A DNA stretch of 64,000 bases from Sphingomonas sp. Root241 (GTDB lineage Bacteria; Pseudomonadota; Alphaproteobacteria; Sphingomonadales; Sphingomonadaceae). The position numbers and the translations under genes were made by a program. The stretch covers positions 380,903 through 444,902 of the forward strand of contig NZ_LMIV01000002.1 of NCBI RefSeq assembly GCF_001428865.1, read 5' to 3'. The notes below the pieces were generated by a model, which did no database searches, was not told where the DNA came from, and worked only from the letters and a program-made list of their open reading frames with translations. Position 1 is the stretch's first letter, and every line of letters begins with the position of its first letter. Below, one piece after another: positions 34,559 to 44,842 of the stretch.

Positions 34559-35191
34559 GTGGGGGCAGTCAAGGCAACGGCGGAAGGATCCGCGACGGAA
34601 TCGATCGCGGCGGCGCATGCGAAGCTGCGCGCGCGAACCGATATCCAGTTCGAGCTGCCCGCCGCCAAGCCGACTGAAATACCGCCCTGGCTGCGCTGGC
34701 TCGCGCGGACGCTCGAGCCGCTCGGCCCATATATGGGATGGATCTTCTGGACATTGGTCGCGCTCGGCGCCGCGACGATCCTGTGGCTGATCGTGCGGAG
34801 CCTGCTGCGCCGGCGCGGCCAGGGGGACGCGAGCGCCGTGCCGGAGAGCGAAGTCGCCGCATGGCGGCCCGAGGAAAAGGTGGCGCGCGCGCTGCTCGCC
34901 GAAGCCGACGCGATGGCCGCCGAGGGGCGCTACGAGGAAGCCGCGCGGCTGCTGCTGCACCGTGGCCTCGAGGATATCGCGCGCAATCGCCCGCGGCTGC
35001 TGCGTCCCGCGCTGACCAGCCGCGAGATCGGCGCGCTGGCGGGGCTGCCCGAGCGCGTCCGCGCCGCCTTCGTCGCGCTCGCCACGCCGGTCGAGCGGAG
35101 CCTGTTCGGCGGGCGCAGCCTCGCGCGCGGCGATTGGGAAGAGGCACGCGCGGCCTATGGGGCGTTCGCGCTGCCGGGATCCTGGAAATGA
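34559..35191 (+). CDS. DUF4129-like membrane protein
   Basis: About 210 residues: a short cytoplasmic or periplasmic N-terminus (HAKLRARTDIQFELP), one membrane helix (MGWIFWTLVALGAATILWLIV), and a C-terminal DUF4129 domain with AEADAMAAEGRYEEAARLLLHRGLEDI. The start is uncertain: GTG 34559 is the most reasonable, and the frame is open to 34289. Its stop overlaps the next start (ATGA). It heads the MoxR-DUF58 operon, whose members are usually cell-envelope, stress or metal-insertion (chaperone-like) proteins. Confidence 0.75.
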   Translation: MGAVKATAEGSATESIAAAHAKLRARTDIQFELPAAKPTEIPPWLRWLARTLEPLGPYMGWIFWTLVALGAATILWLIVRSLLRRRGQGDASAVPESEVAAWRPEEKVARALLAEADAMAAEGRYEEAARLLLHRGLEDIARNRPRLLRPALTSREIGALAGLPERVRAAFVALATPVERSLFGGRSLARGDWEEARAAYGAFALPGSWK

Positions 35192-36339
35192 GCGGTGCAT
35201 CGGCCCCGGCGTTCACGGTGCGCGCGGTGCTCGTCCTCGTCGCATTGGCGATCGTGGGCTTCGTCTCGTTCCTGCTGCTGTTCGCGTATGCCGACGAATT
35301 GCGGCCGGCGCAGAATGGCGGCACGCACGCGCTGTCGACCTCGGCAATCGGGTTCGCCGGGCTGGCCGATCTGGTCAAGCAGACGCGCGGCGACGTGCGC
35401 ATGGTGCGGCGCGAGGCCGATCTGGGCGACGATGTCCTACTGGTGCTGACTCCCGGCCCCGGGACCAAGCCAGCGGCGGTCAAGGCCATCCTCGATCGGC
35501 GCGAAGGGGAAGGGCTGCCGACATTGGTGATCCTGCCCAAATGGATCGCCGTCCCGCTTCCGCGCAAGCCCAATTGGGTGCGCACCACCGGCACCATTCC
35601 CGAGAGCTTGGCGGCGCTGCCGCTCTCCGAGGCGAGAGCGGTTACGGTGGGTTCGTCGCCTAAACAGGCCTTTCGCACGATCTCGGGCGCCGGCCTCGAA
35701 ACGATCTACGCGGCGCCCGACGGCGCCCCGCTCGCGGCTACCGTAGAGGACAGCCTGCTCACGATCGTCGCGGATCCCGATCTGTTCGACAATCAGGGCC
35801 TCGCCACGCGCGAAGGCGCCGAGCGCGCGATGGACATCCTCGACGAGATTGGTGCGGGCGGCGGAGTCGCCTTCGATCTCACGCTCCACGGCTTCGGCCG
35901 CAATCCCAACCTGCTCAAGCTCGCTTTCGAGGCGCCGTTCCTGCCGCTCACTCTGTGCGTGCTGGTCGCGGCGCTGCTCGCCGGCTGGCACGCGATGCTG
36001 CGCTTCGGGCCGACCGCCTTGCCGGAACGCGGCCTGGCGTTCGGCAAGCGCGCGCTGGCCGACAACGGCGCGGCCCTGCTCCGCCTCGCGCGGCGGCGCC
36101 ACCGGACCGGCGAACGCTATGCGGCTCTGGTGCGCGAGGCGGCGGCGGCGAGCACCGGCGCGCCGGCCGGGCTGAGCGGCGACGCGCTCGACCGTTATCT
36201 CGATCGGCTCGATCCCGCCGCCGAGCCCTTTTCGCACCTGGCGGCCCGCGCCGCCGATGCCCCCGACACGCGTCGCCTGCTCGATGCAGCGCGCGATCTC
36301 TATCAGTGGAAGAGGACCGTGACGCGTGAACATCGATGA
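35188..36339 (+). CDS. DUF4350 domain-containing membrane protein
   Basis: The 383-residue protein has an N-terminal membrane helix ([21 protein letters not shown]), the DUF4350 region with [17 protein letters not shown] and [10 protein letters not shown], and a second helix near 265 ([18 protein letters not shown]), followed by a basic helical tail. ATG 35188 overlaps the previous stop. The gene ends 14 bases inside the MoxR gene. Function unknown; position is constant in MoxR-DUF58 operons. Confidence 0.82.
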   Translation: MSGASAPAFTVRAVLVLVALAIVGFVSFLLLFAYADELRPAQNGGTHALSTSAIGFAGLADLVKQTRGDVRMVRREADLGDDVLLVLTPGPGTKPAAVKAILDRREGEGLPTLVILPKWIAVPLPRKPNWVRTTGTIPESLAALPLSEARAVTVGSSPKQAFRTISGAGLETIYAAPDGAPLAATVEDSLLTIVADPDLFDNQGLATREGAERAMDILDEIGAGGGVAFDLTLHGFGRNPNLLKLAFEAPFLPLTLCVLVAALLAGWHAMLRFGPTALPERGLAFGKRALADNGAALLRLARRRHRTGERYAALVREAAAASTGAPAGLSGDALDRYLDRLDPAAEPFSHLAARAADAPDTRRLLDAARDLYQWKRTVTREHR

Positions 36340-37282
36340 AGTGAAGGCGCTCGGCCAAACGATCCGCGGCGAAGTGGGCAAGGCGGTGGTCGGCATGGAC
36401 GATGCCGTCGAACTGATGCTCGTCGCGTTGTTCGCCTCGGGCCATATCCTGCTCGAAGGGCCACCCGGCACCGCCAAGACCTTCCTCGCGCAATGCTTCG
36501 CGCGCGCCGCCGGGCTCGATTACGGCCGAATCCAGTTCACGCCCGACCTGCTCCCGGGCGACATTCTCGGCTCGAACCTGTTCAACTTCCAGACCTCGTC
36601 CTTCACGCTCACCCAGGGGCCGATCTTCACCGAGCTGCTGCTCGCCGACGAGATCAACCGCACTCCGCCCAAGACGCAGGCGGCGTTGCTCGAGGCGATG
36701 CAGGAGCGCACCGTCACGATCGACGGCATCGACCATCGGCTGAGCGATCGCTTCATGGTCGTCGCCACGCAGAACCCGATCGAGAATCAGGGCGTCTATC
36801 CGCTCCCCGAAGCGCAGCTCGATCGCTTCCTGTTCAAATATGTCGTCGGCTATCCTTCGGACGAGGAAGAGCGGCGGATGGTCGCGGCGATGGGCAATCG
36901 CTTCGGCACGCCGCATCCCGAGGATTGGGGCGTGACGCGCGTCGCCGATGCCGCGGCGATCCGCGCCGCCGCCGATGCCGTCTCGGTCAATCGGCTCGCC
37001 GACGAGATCGTCGACTATGTCGTCCGCCTCGTCCGCGCGACGCGCAATACCGGCGATCTCCAGCTCGGCGCGTCGCCGCGCGCCGCCGCGACGCTTGCCG
37101 CTGCCGCACGCGCTTATGCTGCGCTCGACGGCCGCGATTTCGTCCTGCCCGACGATGTGAAGCGCCTCGCCCCGGCGGCGCTGCGGCACCGTGTGCTGCT
37201 GTCTCCCGCGGCGGAGATCGACGGGCGCTCGGTCGATGCCGTGGTTGCGGCTCTGGTCGAGCAGGTCGAGGCGCCGCGTTGA
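36326..37282 (+). CDS. MoxR-family AAA+ ATPase
   Basis: The 318-residue ATPase has Walker A GPPGTAKT (45-52), Walker [10 protein letters not shown], the sensor [20 protein letters not shown] and a C-terminal lid domain. MoxR proteins act as chaperone-like ATPases that help fold or insert metal cofactors in partner proteins, often with a DUF58/VWA protein. The start is GTG 36326, overlapping the DUF4350 gene. The following DUF58 gene overlaps its stop codon. Confidence 0.9.
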   Translation: MNIDEVKALGQTIRGEVGKAVVGMDDAVELMLVALFASGHILLEGPPGTAKTFLAQCFARAAGLDYGRIQFTPDLLPGDILGSNLFNFQTSSFTLTQGPIFTELLLADEINRTPPKTQAALLEAMQERTVTIDGIDHRLSDRFMVVATQNPIENQGVYPLPEAQLDRFLFKYVVGYPSDEEERRMVAAMGNRFGTPHPEDWGVTRVADAAAIRAAADAVSVNRLADEIVDYVVRLVRATRNTGDLQLGASPRAAATLAAAARAYAALDGRDFVLPDDVKRLAPAALRHRVLLSPAAEIDGRSVDAVVAALVEQVEAPR

Positions 37283-38577
37283 TACGCCCGACGCGGCGAA
37301 GCGTGCTGCTGCTGGCCGCCGGCGCGCCGCTCGCATTGCTGCTCGGCGTGCTCGTTCCGCATTTGTGGTTCGTCGGGCTGGTCTGGGTGCCGCTCGCGCT
37401 CACGCTGGTCGGGCTCGATGCGCTGTTCACCCGGGCGTCGCCCCATTTCCAGCTCGAGTTCCCGGGCGCCGTCGAGATCGGCGCGCCGTTGGTAGTCGAG
37501 ATCACGGTCGATCGCCACGGGAACGCGCCGCTCGCGCTCGAATTCGCGATCGCCACCGGGCCGCGTCTCGTCCCGCTCGCCGACGAACGTGTCCGTCTCG
37601 CCCCCGACGAGCGGACCGCCCTGATCGCCTTCACGCCCGTCCGGCGGGGAACGGACGGGCTTCGGCAATTATGGTTGCGCTGGACCGGGCCGCTCGGGCT
37701 CGTCTGGCGCCAGCGTGTCGAAGCGCTCGATCGCAGAATCGTGATCACGCCCGATATACGGCCGGTGCGCGCCGCGGCGGCGATGCTGCTGCGCGACGCG
37801 CAGGTCGGCGAGATGATGCGGATCGATCGCGGCGAAGGCAGCGAGTTCGATGCGCTGGCCGAGTGGCGCTCGGGCATGGAGCGGCGCACGATCGACTGGA
37901 ACCAGAGCGCCCGCCATCTCAAGCTGCTCGCGCGTGAGAATCGCATCGAGCGCAATAACCAGGTGGTGTTCGCGATCGATGCGGGACGCGCGATGTGCGA
38001 GCCGGTCGCCGGGCTCCCGCGGATCGACCGGGCGATCAGCGCGGCTCTGCTCGCGGCCTATTCGGCGCTCAAGCTCGGCGACCGCGTCGGCCTGTTCGGG
38101 TTCGATTCCAAGCCGCGCATCGCATCGGGCACGGTTTCGGGAACGCGTGCCTTCCCGCTGATGCAGCGGCTCGCCGGCGAGCTCGACTACAGCACCGCCG
38201 AGACCAATTTCACGCTCGCGCTGGCCACGCTCGCCGGGGATCTGACGCGGCGCTCGCTCGTGATCGTCTTCACCGAATTCACCGATCAGGCGGGCGCCGA
38301 GATGATGATCCGCGCCGCCGCGAACCTGATGAAGCGGCATCTCGTGCTGTTCGTGGTACTCGAAGACGCCGAGCTGGAGGCGATCGCCGCTGCCGAGCCG
38401 CACGAGGTCGACGACGTATCGCGCGCGGTTGCCGCCGCGGCGATGCTGCGCGAGCGCCGGCTCGTGGTGTCGCGGCTGCGCCATCTCGGTATCCACGTGC
38501 TCGAAGCGGCGCACGACGCGGTCGGCCCGGCGCTGGTGCGCCAATATCTCGATTTCAAGCGAAGGAATCTGCTGTGA
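37279..38577 (+). CDS. DUF58 domain-containing protein (VWA-like partner of MoxR)
   Basis: The 432-residue protein has two N-terminal hydrophobic segments ([20 protein letters not shown] and [17 protein letters not shown]) and a DUF58 domain with [20 protein letters not shown]. The C-terminal von Willebrand-like part shows [11 protein letters not shown] (a MIDAS-like Asp) and [13 protein letters not shown] 37279 is used, as its TTGA overlaps the MoxR stop; no ATG fits. It ends overlapping the SpoIIM-like gene. Membrane-anchored partner of MoxR. Confidence 0.87.
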   Translation: MIRPTRRSVLLLAAGAPLALLLGVLVPHLWFVGLVWVPLALTLVGLDALFTRASPHFQLEFPGAVEIGAPLVVEITVDRHGNAPLALEFAIATGPRLVPLADERVRLAPDERTALIAFTPVRRGTDGLRQLWLRWTGPLGLVWRQRVEALDRRIVITPDIRPVRAAAAMLLRDAQVGEMMRIDRGEGSEFDALAEWRSGMERRTIDWNQSARHLKLLARENRIERNNQVVFAIDAGRAMCEPVAGLPRIDRAISAALLAAYSALKLGDRVGLFGFDSKPRIASGTVSGTRAFPLMQRLAGELDYSTAETNFTLALATLAGDLTRRSLVIVFTEFTDQAGAEMMIRAAANLMKRHLVLFVVLEDAELEAIAAAEPHEVDDVSRAVAAAAMLRERRLVVSRLRHLGIHVLEAAHDAVGPALVRQYLDFKRRNLL

Positions 38578-39569
38578 GCGCGTCGGACCTGAGCAGCGGT
38601 CGTTTTCGCGCCGCGCGCGAGCACGATTGGGATCGGCTCGAAGCGCTGATCGATCGGGTCGAGCGCGGCCGCGCGCCGTCGCTCAGCGACGAGGATCTGT
38701 TCGAGCTGCCGGTGCTCTATCGCGCGACCTTGTCGTCGCTCTCGGCCGCGCGCGAGACGTCGCTCGATAAGGATCTGGTCGCCTATCTCGAATCGCTGGC
38801 GACGCGCGCCTATTTCATCCTTTACGGCGTCCAGCCGCCTTTGTGGCACCGGATCAGCGACTTTTTCGCCCATGCCTGGCCCAGGGCGATCCGCTCCATC
38901 GGGCGCGAGACTTTGGTGGCGGTGTCGCTGATGCTCGTCGGTGCGCTCGCCGCCTATCTGATGGTGCTCCGCGATCCGGCCTGGTTCTACGCGATCGTTC
39001 CCGAGGATCTGGCGGGCGGGCGCGGGCCTCAGGCTTCGCCGGAGGAACTGCGCGCGGTCCTCTATCATTCGGAGGGGCCGCTCGCCTTGTTCGCGACGTT
39101 GCTGTTCACCCATAATGCCCAGATCTCGCTGATGTGCTTCGCATTGGGCTTCGCGTTCGGCGTGCCGACGGTGCTGCTGCTGCTCTACAATGGCTGCATC
39201 CTCGGCGCCTTCCTCGCGATCCACGTCTCCAAGGGGCTCGGGCTTCAGGCGATCGCCTGGCTCTCGATCCATGGCACGACCGAGTTGTTCGCGATCGCGC
39301 TGGCCGGCGCCGCGGGGCTTCACATCGGTATGGCGGTCGCCTTTCCCGGGCGGGCGTCACGCGGCGACGCCGCGGTCTCCGCGGGCCGCACCGCGGCGAT
39401 CGCGATGCTGGGCGTGGTGGTGATGCTCGGCGTCGCCGGCCTGCTCGAAGGCGTCGGCCGCCAGGTGGTCCAGAGCGACGCCGCGCGCGCCGCGATCGGC
39501 GGCGTCGCATTGTTCGGCTGGCTCCTGTATTTCTACGTCATGCCGGTTCGCGAGGACGCGAATGGCTGA
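38574..39569 (+). CDS. Stage II sporulation protein M-like membrane protein
   Basis: The 331-residue protein has a helical N-terminal domain (about 1-90) followed by at least five membrane helices, with the SpoIIM family signature LFTHNAQISLMCFALGFAFG split around 175-195 and LSIHGTTELFAIALAGAAG near 225. Non-sporulating bacteria carry such genes within MoxR operons; function is unknown. GTG 38574 overlaps the DUF58 stop (GTGA), and the end overlaps the RDD gene by eight bases. Confidence 0.85.
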   Translation: MSASDLSSGRFRAAREHDWDRLEALIDRVERGRAPSLSDEDLFELPVLYRATLSSLSAARETSLDKDLVAYLESLATRAYFILYGVQPPLWHRISDFFAHAWPRAIRSIGRETLVAVSLMLVGALAAYLMVLRDPAWFYAIVPEDLAGGRGPQASPEELRAVLYHSEGPLALFATLLFTHNAQISLMCFALGFAFGVPTVLLLLYNGCILGAFLAIHVSKGLGLQAIAWLSIHGTTELFAIALAGAAGLHIGMAVAFPGRASRGDAAVSAGRTAAIAMLGVVVMLGVAGLLEGVGRQVVQSDAARAAIGGVALFGWLLYFYVMPVREDANG

Positions 39570-40437
39570 CCGCCCCGCCCGTGCCGCCAGGAGCGACCTG
39601 CGCGAATTCGTGACGCCCGAAGGCGTCGATCTGGGCCTGCATCTCGGCAGCGTCGGCGAACGCGCGGGGGCCTTCGTGCTCGACCTGCTGATCATCGCCG
39701 CCGTGTTGGTGGTATTCACGCTCGTCGCGATCTTCATGGTCATCGGCGCCGCGAGCAGCGGGCCGGTCGCGCTCCAGGCAGTCGCGGCGATCTGGCTGCT
39801 CGGCTTCTTCGTCCTGCGCAATTTCTATTTCACGGCGTTCGAACTCGGCACGCGCTCGGCGACGATCGGCAAGCGCGTCCTGAAGTTGCGCGTGGTCTCG
39901 CGCGACGGGCGCCGCCTTTCGGGACACGCGGTCGTGGCGCGCAACGCGATGCGCGAGCTCGAATTCTTCCTGCCGCTTTCCTTCCTCGCTTATGAGAGCA
40001 GCCAGGGCCTCGCGGACTTCGCGATGTCGGCCGCGGGGCTATTGTGGAGCGGCTGCTTCCTGCTCTTCCCGCTATTCAATCGCGATCACATGCGCGTCGG
40101 TGATCTGATCGCCGGCACCTGGGTGGTGCGCCTCCCGCGGCGGAAGCTCGGCACCAGCGTGGTCGGCCATGAGGCGCTCGATCGCTATGTGTTCACTGAT
40201 CAGCAGCTCGCCGCTTATGGCGAATTCGAGCTCCAGAAGCTCGAGGAAGTGCTGCGCCGACAGGACGAGCTCGCGATGATCGTCGTCGCCCGCACGATCC
40301 GGACGCGGATCGGCTGGATCGGCCCCGATGGCGACGAGCTGGCGTTCCTGCGCGCTTATTATGCGGCGCTCTGCACGCGGCTGGAGCGCGGCATGCTGTT
40401 CGGCAAGCGACGGCGCGACAAGCACGAAGCCGCTTAG
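39562..40437 (+). CDS. RDD-family membrane protein
   Basis: The 291-residue protein has three membrane segments and the RDD signature in SVGERAGAFVLDLLIIAAVL, with NFYFTAFELGTRSATIGKRVLKLRV after it. The C-terminal third is helical and charged. It is the last gene of the six-gene MoxR operon. The stop codon TAG coincides with the left edge (TAGGTT) of the repeat that follows, so the repeat may have set the C-terminus. Confidence 0.85.
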   Translation: MADRPARAARSDLREFVTPEGVDLGLHLGSVGERAGAFVLDLLIIAAVLVVFTLVAIFMVIGAASSGPVALQAVAAIWLLGFFVLRNFYFTAFELGTRSATIGKRVLKLRVVSRDGRRLSGHAVVARNAMRELEFFLPLSFLAYESSQGLADFAMSAAGLLWSGCFLLFPLFNRDHMRVGDLIAGTWVVRLPRRKLGTSVVGHEALDRYVFTDQQLAAYGEFELQKLEEVLRRQDELAMIVVARTIRTRIGWIGPDGDELAFLRAYYAALCTRLERGMLFGKRRRDKHEAA

Positions 40438-40618
40438 GTTGAAGACTCATATTCAAAACGCGTCACCCCCGCGAAAGCGGGGGCCCATCTCCCGAACGAG
40501 AGGCAAATGCACCGGTGCGCTCGTGGATACCGTGGGAGATGGGTCCCCGCTTTCGCGGGGATGACAAAAATGGGAATGGATACGTCAGCCAGATCAACAG
40601 CTTGTATAAGTTCTCAAC
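40435..40618. repeat. REP/BIME-type element, two-hairpin copy
   Basis: It begins TAGGTTG at the RDD stop and contains two facing palindromes: GTCACCCCCGCG..., about 40462-40495, and ...CGCGGGGATGAC at 40533-40565. CCCATCTCCC and GGGAGATGGG are complementary between them. Outer flanks (CTCATATTC on the left, ACAGCTTGTATA.GTTCTCAACC on the right) match the copy at 45790 in inverted orientation. Confidence 0.82.
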
Positions 40619-40625
40619 CCAGGAC

Positions 40626-41186
40626 TCACCCCGCTTCCCCGATCAGCTTCGCCGCCGCGTCGCCGGTCCAGTCGGTATCCCCCTGCCTTCGCCAGACCTC
40701 GCGACCGCTCGAATCGTAGAGGATCGTCGTGGGCAGATTGACGCCGAGCTGGAGGCTGAACGCAGTCTCGGGGTCGTGCCATGGCTGCAGCTTCCGGAAC
40801 TTCGCCTTCTCGAAGAAGGGCGCGACCTTGGCCGCTTCGAAATCCTGGCTCACCGTCAGCACCTGAAGCTTGTCGCCTTCGCGCACCGCCAGCGCGTCGA
40901 GCGTCGGCATTTCCTTCACGCACGGCGCGCACCAGGTCGCCCAGAGATTGAGCAGCACCGGCTTGCCGCGGAAGTCGGCGAGCGTGGCCTTCCTGCCCTT
41001 TTGATCGGCGAAGGCGAAGCTCGGCGCGGCCTCGCCTTTGTGGCTGCGATCGATCTTGTCGAGTGCCGCCGGCGCGGCTTCGGCGGCGACATTCGTGGCG
41101 TTCGCTTGCTGCGGCTGCCCGGATTGCCTATCGCAGCCGCCGATCAGGCTCGCTGCGAGAAGGAGAAGCGCAATCGTTGGGCGCAA
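40626..41186 (-). CDS. TlpA/ResA-like thioredoxin lipoprotein
   Basis: The 186-residue protein is a periplasmic disulfide reductase type with lipobox ([11 protein letters not shown]) and a thioredoxin fold containing WATWCAPC. TlpA/ResA proteins reduce disulfides, often for cytochrome c maturation. The frame's ATG at 41202-41204 overlaps the divergent argH start, so TTG 41186 (GGAG six bases before it, giving a compact lipoprotein signal) is preferred. It is convergent with the RDD gene across a repeat and divergent from argH. Confidence 0.83.
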   Translation of the reverse strand: MRPTIALLLLAASLIGGCDRQSGQPQQANATNVAAEAAPAALDKIDRSHKGEAAPSFAFADQKGRKATLADFRGKPVLLNLWATWCAPCVKEMPTLDALAVREGDKLQVLTVSQDFEAAKVAPFFEKAKFRKLQPWHDPETAFSLQLGVNLPTTILYDSSGREVWRRQGDTDWTGDAAAKLIGEAG

Positions 41187-41202
41187 GGACAGCTCCAATG
41201 CC

Positions 41203-42582
41203 ATGTGGGGTGGGCGCTTCGCCGAAGGCCCGTCCGCGGTGATGCGTGAGATAAACGCCTCGATTCCCTTCGACAAGCGAATGTGGCGGCAGGATATCCG
41301 CGGATCGCAGGCGCACGCCGCGATGCTGGGCAAGCAGGGCATCGTCTCGGCCGAGGATGCGGCGCGCATCGCCGAGGGACTCGCGCAGGTCGCCGCCGAG
41401 TTCGAAGCCGAGGGCGTGCCCGACGATCTCGCGCTCGAAGACATCCACATGCTCGCCGAGGCGCGGCTGGCCGACCGGATCGGGCCGTCCGCGGGCAGGC
41501 TCCATACCGCACGCTCGCGCAATGACCAGGTGGCGACCGATTTCCGCCTCTGGGTGCGCGACGCGATCGACCAGGCCGAGGCGGCGCTGGGGGGCTTGCA
41601 GGACGCATTGCTCGCGCGTGCCGAGGAGCACGCCGAGAGTGTGATGCCCGGCTTCACCCATCTCCAGAGCGCGCAGCCGGTGACGCTCGGCCACCATCTG
41701 ATGGCCTATTTCGAGATGTTCGCGCGCGATCGCTCGCGGCTCAGGGACGCGCGGGCGCGGATGAACCTGTGCCCGCTTGGCTCCGCCGCGCTCGCCGGCA
41801 CCGGCTTTCCGCTCGATCGCGACGCGACCGCCGCCGCGCTCGGCTTCGAGGGCCCCACCCGCAACTCGCTCGATTCGGTTTCCGACCGCGACTTCGCGAT
41901 CGAATACCTGACCGCCGCGGCGCAGTGCAGCCTGCATCTCAGTCGGCTCGCCGAGGAGTTCGTGATCTGGGCGAGCCAGCCCTTCGGCTTCGTGCAGCTA
42001 TCCGATCAATGGTCGACCGGCAGCTCGATCATGCCGCAGAAGCGCAATCCCGACGCCGCCGAATTGGTGCGCGGGCATAGCGGGCGGATCACCGGCGCCC
42101 TGGTCAGCCTCATGATGACGATGAAGGGCCTGCCGCTGGCCTATTCGAAGGACATGCAGGACGACAAGCCGCCGGTGTTCGAGGCGCATGATCTGCTCGG
42201 CCTCTGCATCGCGGCGATGACCGGCATGGTCGAGAGCGCGACCTTCCGCACCGATCGCATGCGCGGCCTCGCCGAATCGGGGTTCGCCACCGCGACCGAT
42301 TTGGCCGACTGGCTGGTCCGCGAGGCCGGCGTGCCGTTCCGCGAGGCGCACCACATCACCGGCCGCGCCGTCGCCGCCGCCGAGCAGGCCGGCACCAGGC
42401 TCGATCAGTTATCGATCGATGCGCTCAAGGAAATCGACGCGCGGATCGACGATCGCGTATATGGCGTGCTCAGCGTCGATGCGTCGGTCAACAGCCGCAC
42501 GAGTTTCGGCGGCACCGCGCCGGTGCGGGTGCGTGCGGCGATCGCCGCCGCCCGCAAGGCGCGCGAGGAGGAAGGTCGATGA
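41203..42582 (+). CDS. argH: Argininosuccinate lyase
   Basis: The 459-residue enzyme catalyses the last step of arginine synthesis, argininosuccinate to arginine and fumarate, in the cytoplasm. [14 protein letters not shown] is the normal start, and [32 protein letters not shown] and the fumarase-family signature [13 protein letters not shown] are present. Length and motifs are standard. ATG 41203 shares bases with the divergent tlpA-like gene's alternative start. The stop overlaps the following lipoprotein gene. Confidence 0.96.
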   Translation: MWGGRFAEGPSAVMREINASIPFDKRMWRQDIRGSQAHAAMLGKQGIVSAEDAARIAEGLAQVAAEFEAEGVPDDLALEDIHMLAEARLADRIGPSAGRLHTARSRNDQVATDFRLWVRDAIDQAEAALGGLQDALLARAEEHAESVMPGFTHLQSAQPVTLGHHLMAYFEMFARDRSRLRDARARMNLCPLGSAALAGTGFPLDRDATAAALGFEGPTRNSLDSVSDRDFAIEYLTAAAQCSLHLSRLAEEFVIWASQPFGFVQLSDQWSTGSSIMPQKRNPDAAELVRGHSGRITGALVSLMMTMKGLPLAYSKDMQDDKPPVFEAHDLLGLCIAAMTGMVESATFRTDRMRGLAESGFATATDLADWLVREAGVPFREAHHITGRAVAAAEQAGTRLDQLSIDALKEIDARIDDRVYGVLSVDASVNSRTSFGGTAPVRVRAAIAAARKAREEEGR

Positions 42583-42818
42583 AGCGGCTGCTAGTTTTGG
42601 GAGGACTTCTTGCGCTGGCCGGCTGCGGCGCGCGCGAAGGTCTCAAACCCGCGCCGGGCCAGGCGCTGCCGCCGGCGCCGTTCGGCGCCACGGCGACGCC
42701 GACTCCCGACGATCTGCTCAAGCCGCCGGTGCAGACCCGCCCCGCGCGAAGCGACGACCTGATCGAGAGCACGGACAAGAGGCGCAGCGACAAGTTCGAT
42801 CTGCCGCCGCCCAACTGA
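42579..42818 (+). CDS. Small lipoprotein (LptM/YifL-like)
   Basis: The 79-residue product begins [17 protein letters not shown], a lipoprotein signal with LALAGC lipobox. The remainder is a proline-rich disordered tail. Such tiny lipoproteins commonly sit between argH and lysA (LptM/YifL type). ATG 42579 overlaps the argH stop by four bases; lysA starts ten bases after its stop, so the genes are one operon. Confidence 0.85.
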   Translation: MKRLLVLGGLLALAGCGAREGLKPAPGQALPPAPFGATATPTPDDLLKPPVQTRPARSDDLIESTDKRRSDKFDLPPPN

Positions 42819-42827
42819 CGGAAAATC

Positions 42828-44087
42828 ATGGACCATTTCAATCTGATCGACGGCGAACTGCACGTCGAGAACGTGCCGCTCGCGCGCATTGCCGCCGAAG
42901 TCGGCACGCCCGTTTATGTCTACTCCGCCGCGACCTTCCAGCGCCATGCGCGGGTGTTCCGCGACGGTCTTGCCGGGATCGCGCGCAAGCATCTCGCCTT
43001 CGCGGTCAAGGCCAACCCCAATCTCGCGGTGCTGCGGCTCCTCGCCAATGAAGGCTTCGGCGCCGATGTCGTCTCAGGCGGCGAACTCGCCCGCGCGCTG
43101 GCGGCGGGCATGGCGGCGAAGGACATCGTCTTCTCGGGCGTCGGCAAGACCCGCATTGAGCTCGATCAAGCGCTCGGCGTCGGCATCGGCCAGTTCAACC
43201 TCGAGCTCGAGGAAGAAGGCGTGGTGCTGTCACAGCTCGCCGCCGCGCGCGGGCTGCGCGCCCCCGCCACCTTGCGGGTTAACCCCGATGTCGACGCCGG
43301 CACGCACGAGAAGATCTCCACCGGCCGCGCCGAGAACAAGTTCGGCCTGCCGATCGACGAGGCGCCGGCGATCTTCGATCGGCTCGCGCCTTTGCCCGGG
43401 CTGAACCTGCGCGGCGTCGCGGTCCATATCGGCAGCCAGCTCCAGAGCCTCGCGCCGCTCGAGCGCGCGTTCGAGCGCGTCGGCAGGCTCGTCGCAGACC
43501 TGCGCGCCGCCGGCCATACCATCACGCATGTCGATCTCGGTGGCGGGCTGGGCGTGCGCTACCGCGAAGGCGACAATCCGCCGTCGCCCGCCGAATTCGG
43601 CGCGATGGTCGAGCGGGTCACGCGCGGCTGGGACGTCGAATTGATGTTCGAGCCGGGCCGGGTGATCTCGGCCAATTCGGGCGTGCTCCTGACCGAAGTG
43701 CTCTGGGTCAAGCCGGGCGCGGTCAACCCCTGGGTCATCGTCGATGCCGCGATGAACGATCTCGCGCGCGTCGCGATGTACGATGCCTGGCACGATTTCG
43801 CGGCGGTGCGCCCCACCGGCGAGAAGATGATCGCCAATGTCGCGGGCCCGGTCTGCGAGAGCAGCGACGTCTTCGCCAAGGGGCGCGAGATCGACGTCGT
43901 GAAGTCCGGCGACCTCGCGATCTTCCGCAGCGCCGGCGCGTATGGCGCCACCATGGCGAGCACTTATAACAGTCGCCCGCTCGTCCCCGAAGTGCTCGTC
44001 TCGGGCGACCGGTTCGAGATCGTCGCGGGCCGCATCTCGGCCGAGGCGATCATGGCCGAAGAGCATGTTCCGGACTGGCTGAAATGA
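42828..44087 (+). CDS. lysA: Diaminopimelate decarboxylase
   Basis: The 419-residue PLP enzyme makes lysine from meso-diaminopimelate. PLP-binding Lys61 lies in AFAVKANPNLAVLRLL. The barrel shows SGGELARALAAG, HIGSQ, GGGLGVRY and EPGR. The catalytic Cys is in GPVCESSDVF, and GAYGATMASTYN is near the C-terminus. Length is normal. It is within the argH-lipoprotein-lysA run, and the next gene overlaps its stop. Confidence 0.96.
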   Translation: MDHFNLIDGELHVENVPLARIAAEVGTPVYVYSAATFQRHARVFRDGLAGIARKHLAFAVKANPNLAVLRLLANEGFGADVVSGGELARALAAGMAAKDIVFSGVGKTRIELDQALGVGIGQFNLELEEEGVVLSQLAAARGLRAPATLRVNPDVDAGTHEKISTGRAENKFGLPIDEAPAIFDRLAPLPGLNLRGVAVHIGSQLQSLAPLERAFERVGRLVADLRAAGHTITHVDLGGGLGVRYREGDNPPSPAEFGAMVERVTRGWDVELMFEPGRVISANSGVLLTEVLWVKPGAVNPWVIVDAAMNDLARVAMYDAWHDFAAVRPTGEKMIANVAGPVCESSDVFAKGREIDVVKSGDLAIFRSAGAYGATMASTYNSRPLVPEVLVSGDRFEIVAGRISAEAIMAEEHVPDWLK

Positions 44088-44842
44088 GCCTCGCCGCCCT
44101 GCCGATCTTCGTGAAGCTGGCGGGGCGGCCGGTCATCCTGGTCGGCGCGGGCGAGGCGGCGGAGGCCAAGCGCCGCCTGCTCGAACGCGCGGGCGCTATG
44201 ATTGTAGGCGAGACCGACGAGGCGACGCTTGCGATCGTTGCTACAGAAGACCCCGGGCTCGTCGTCGCGCGCCTCCGTGCTCGCGGCGTGCTGGTCAACA
44301 CAGTCGATCGCTCCGATCTCTGCGATTTCACTTTGCCCGCGATCGTCGACCGCGATCCGGTGCTCGTGGCGATCGGCACCGGCGGGGTTTCGGCGGGGCT
44401 GGCGGCGGCTTTGCGGCAGCGGCTGGAGGCGGTGCTGCCGGCAAGCCTCGGCGGCCTCGCCCGTGCGCTGGAGGCGGCGAAACCGGCGATCCGCGGCCGC
44501 TGGTCCGAGATCGGCGAACGCCGTCGCGCATTGGGTGCCGCGCTCGCGGGCCCGCTGGATCCTCTCCGCGATCATCCTGCCGATGCCGTCGAGACTTGGG
44601 TCGAAGGCTCGGCCACGACAGAAGCCGGCCTGTTGCGGTTCACGCTCGCATCGCCGGACCCGGACGACCTGTCGCTGCGCCAGGCGCGCGCGCTGTCGCA
44701 GGCCGACCGCGTCTTCCATCGCAGCGAAGTCCCGTCGCCGATCCTCGACCGCGCCCGCGCCGATGCCGCGCGCATCGCCTGCGATCGCCCCCCGGCCGAT
44801 CCCGGTCCGGGCCTCTCAATCTATCTGGAGATGGAAGCATGA
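44084..44842 (+). CDS. Siroheme-synthase-like protein, degenerate (CysG N-terminal type)
   Basis: The 252-residue protein looks like a reduced siroheme synthase. The NAD-binding LAGRPVILVGAGEAAEAKRRLLERAG and the dehydrogenase part TDEATLAIVATEDP are present, as in precorrin-2 dehydrogenase, but the segment between them is shortened. The C-terminus keeps only a remnant of the methyltransferase (SUMT) domain, LASPDPDDLSLRQARALSQADRVF. It probably lacks methyltransferase activity; dehydrogenase/chelatase function is uncertain. ATG overlaps the lysA stop and its stop overlaps the transporter start. Confidence 0.75.
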   Translation: MSLAALPIFVKLAGRPVILVGAGEAAEAKRRLLERAGAMIVGETDEATLAIVATEDPGLVVARLRARGVLVNTVDRSDLCDFTLPAIVDRDPVLVAIGTGGVSAGLAAALRQRLEAVLPASLGGLARALEAAKPAIRGRWSEIGERRRALGAALAGPLDPLRDHPADAVETWVEGSATTEAGLLRFTLASPDPDDLSLRQARALSQADRVFHRSEVPSPILDRARADAARIACDRPPADPGPGLSIYLEMEA

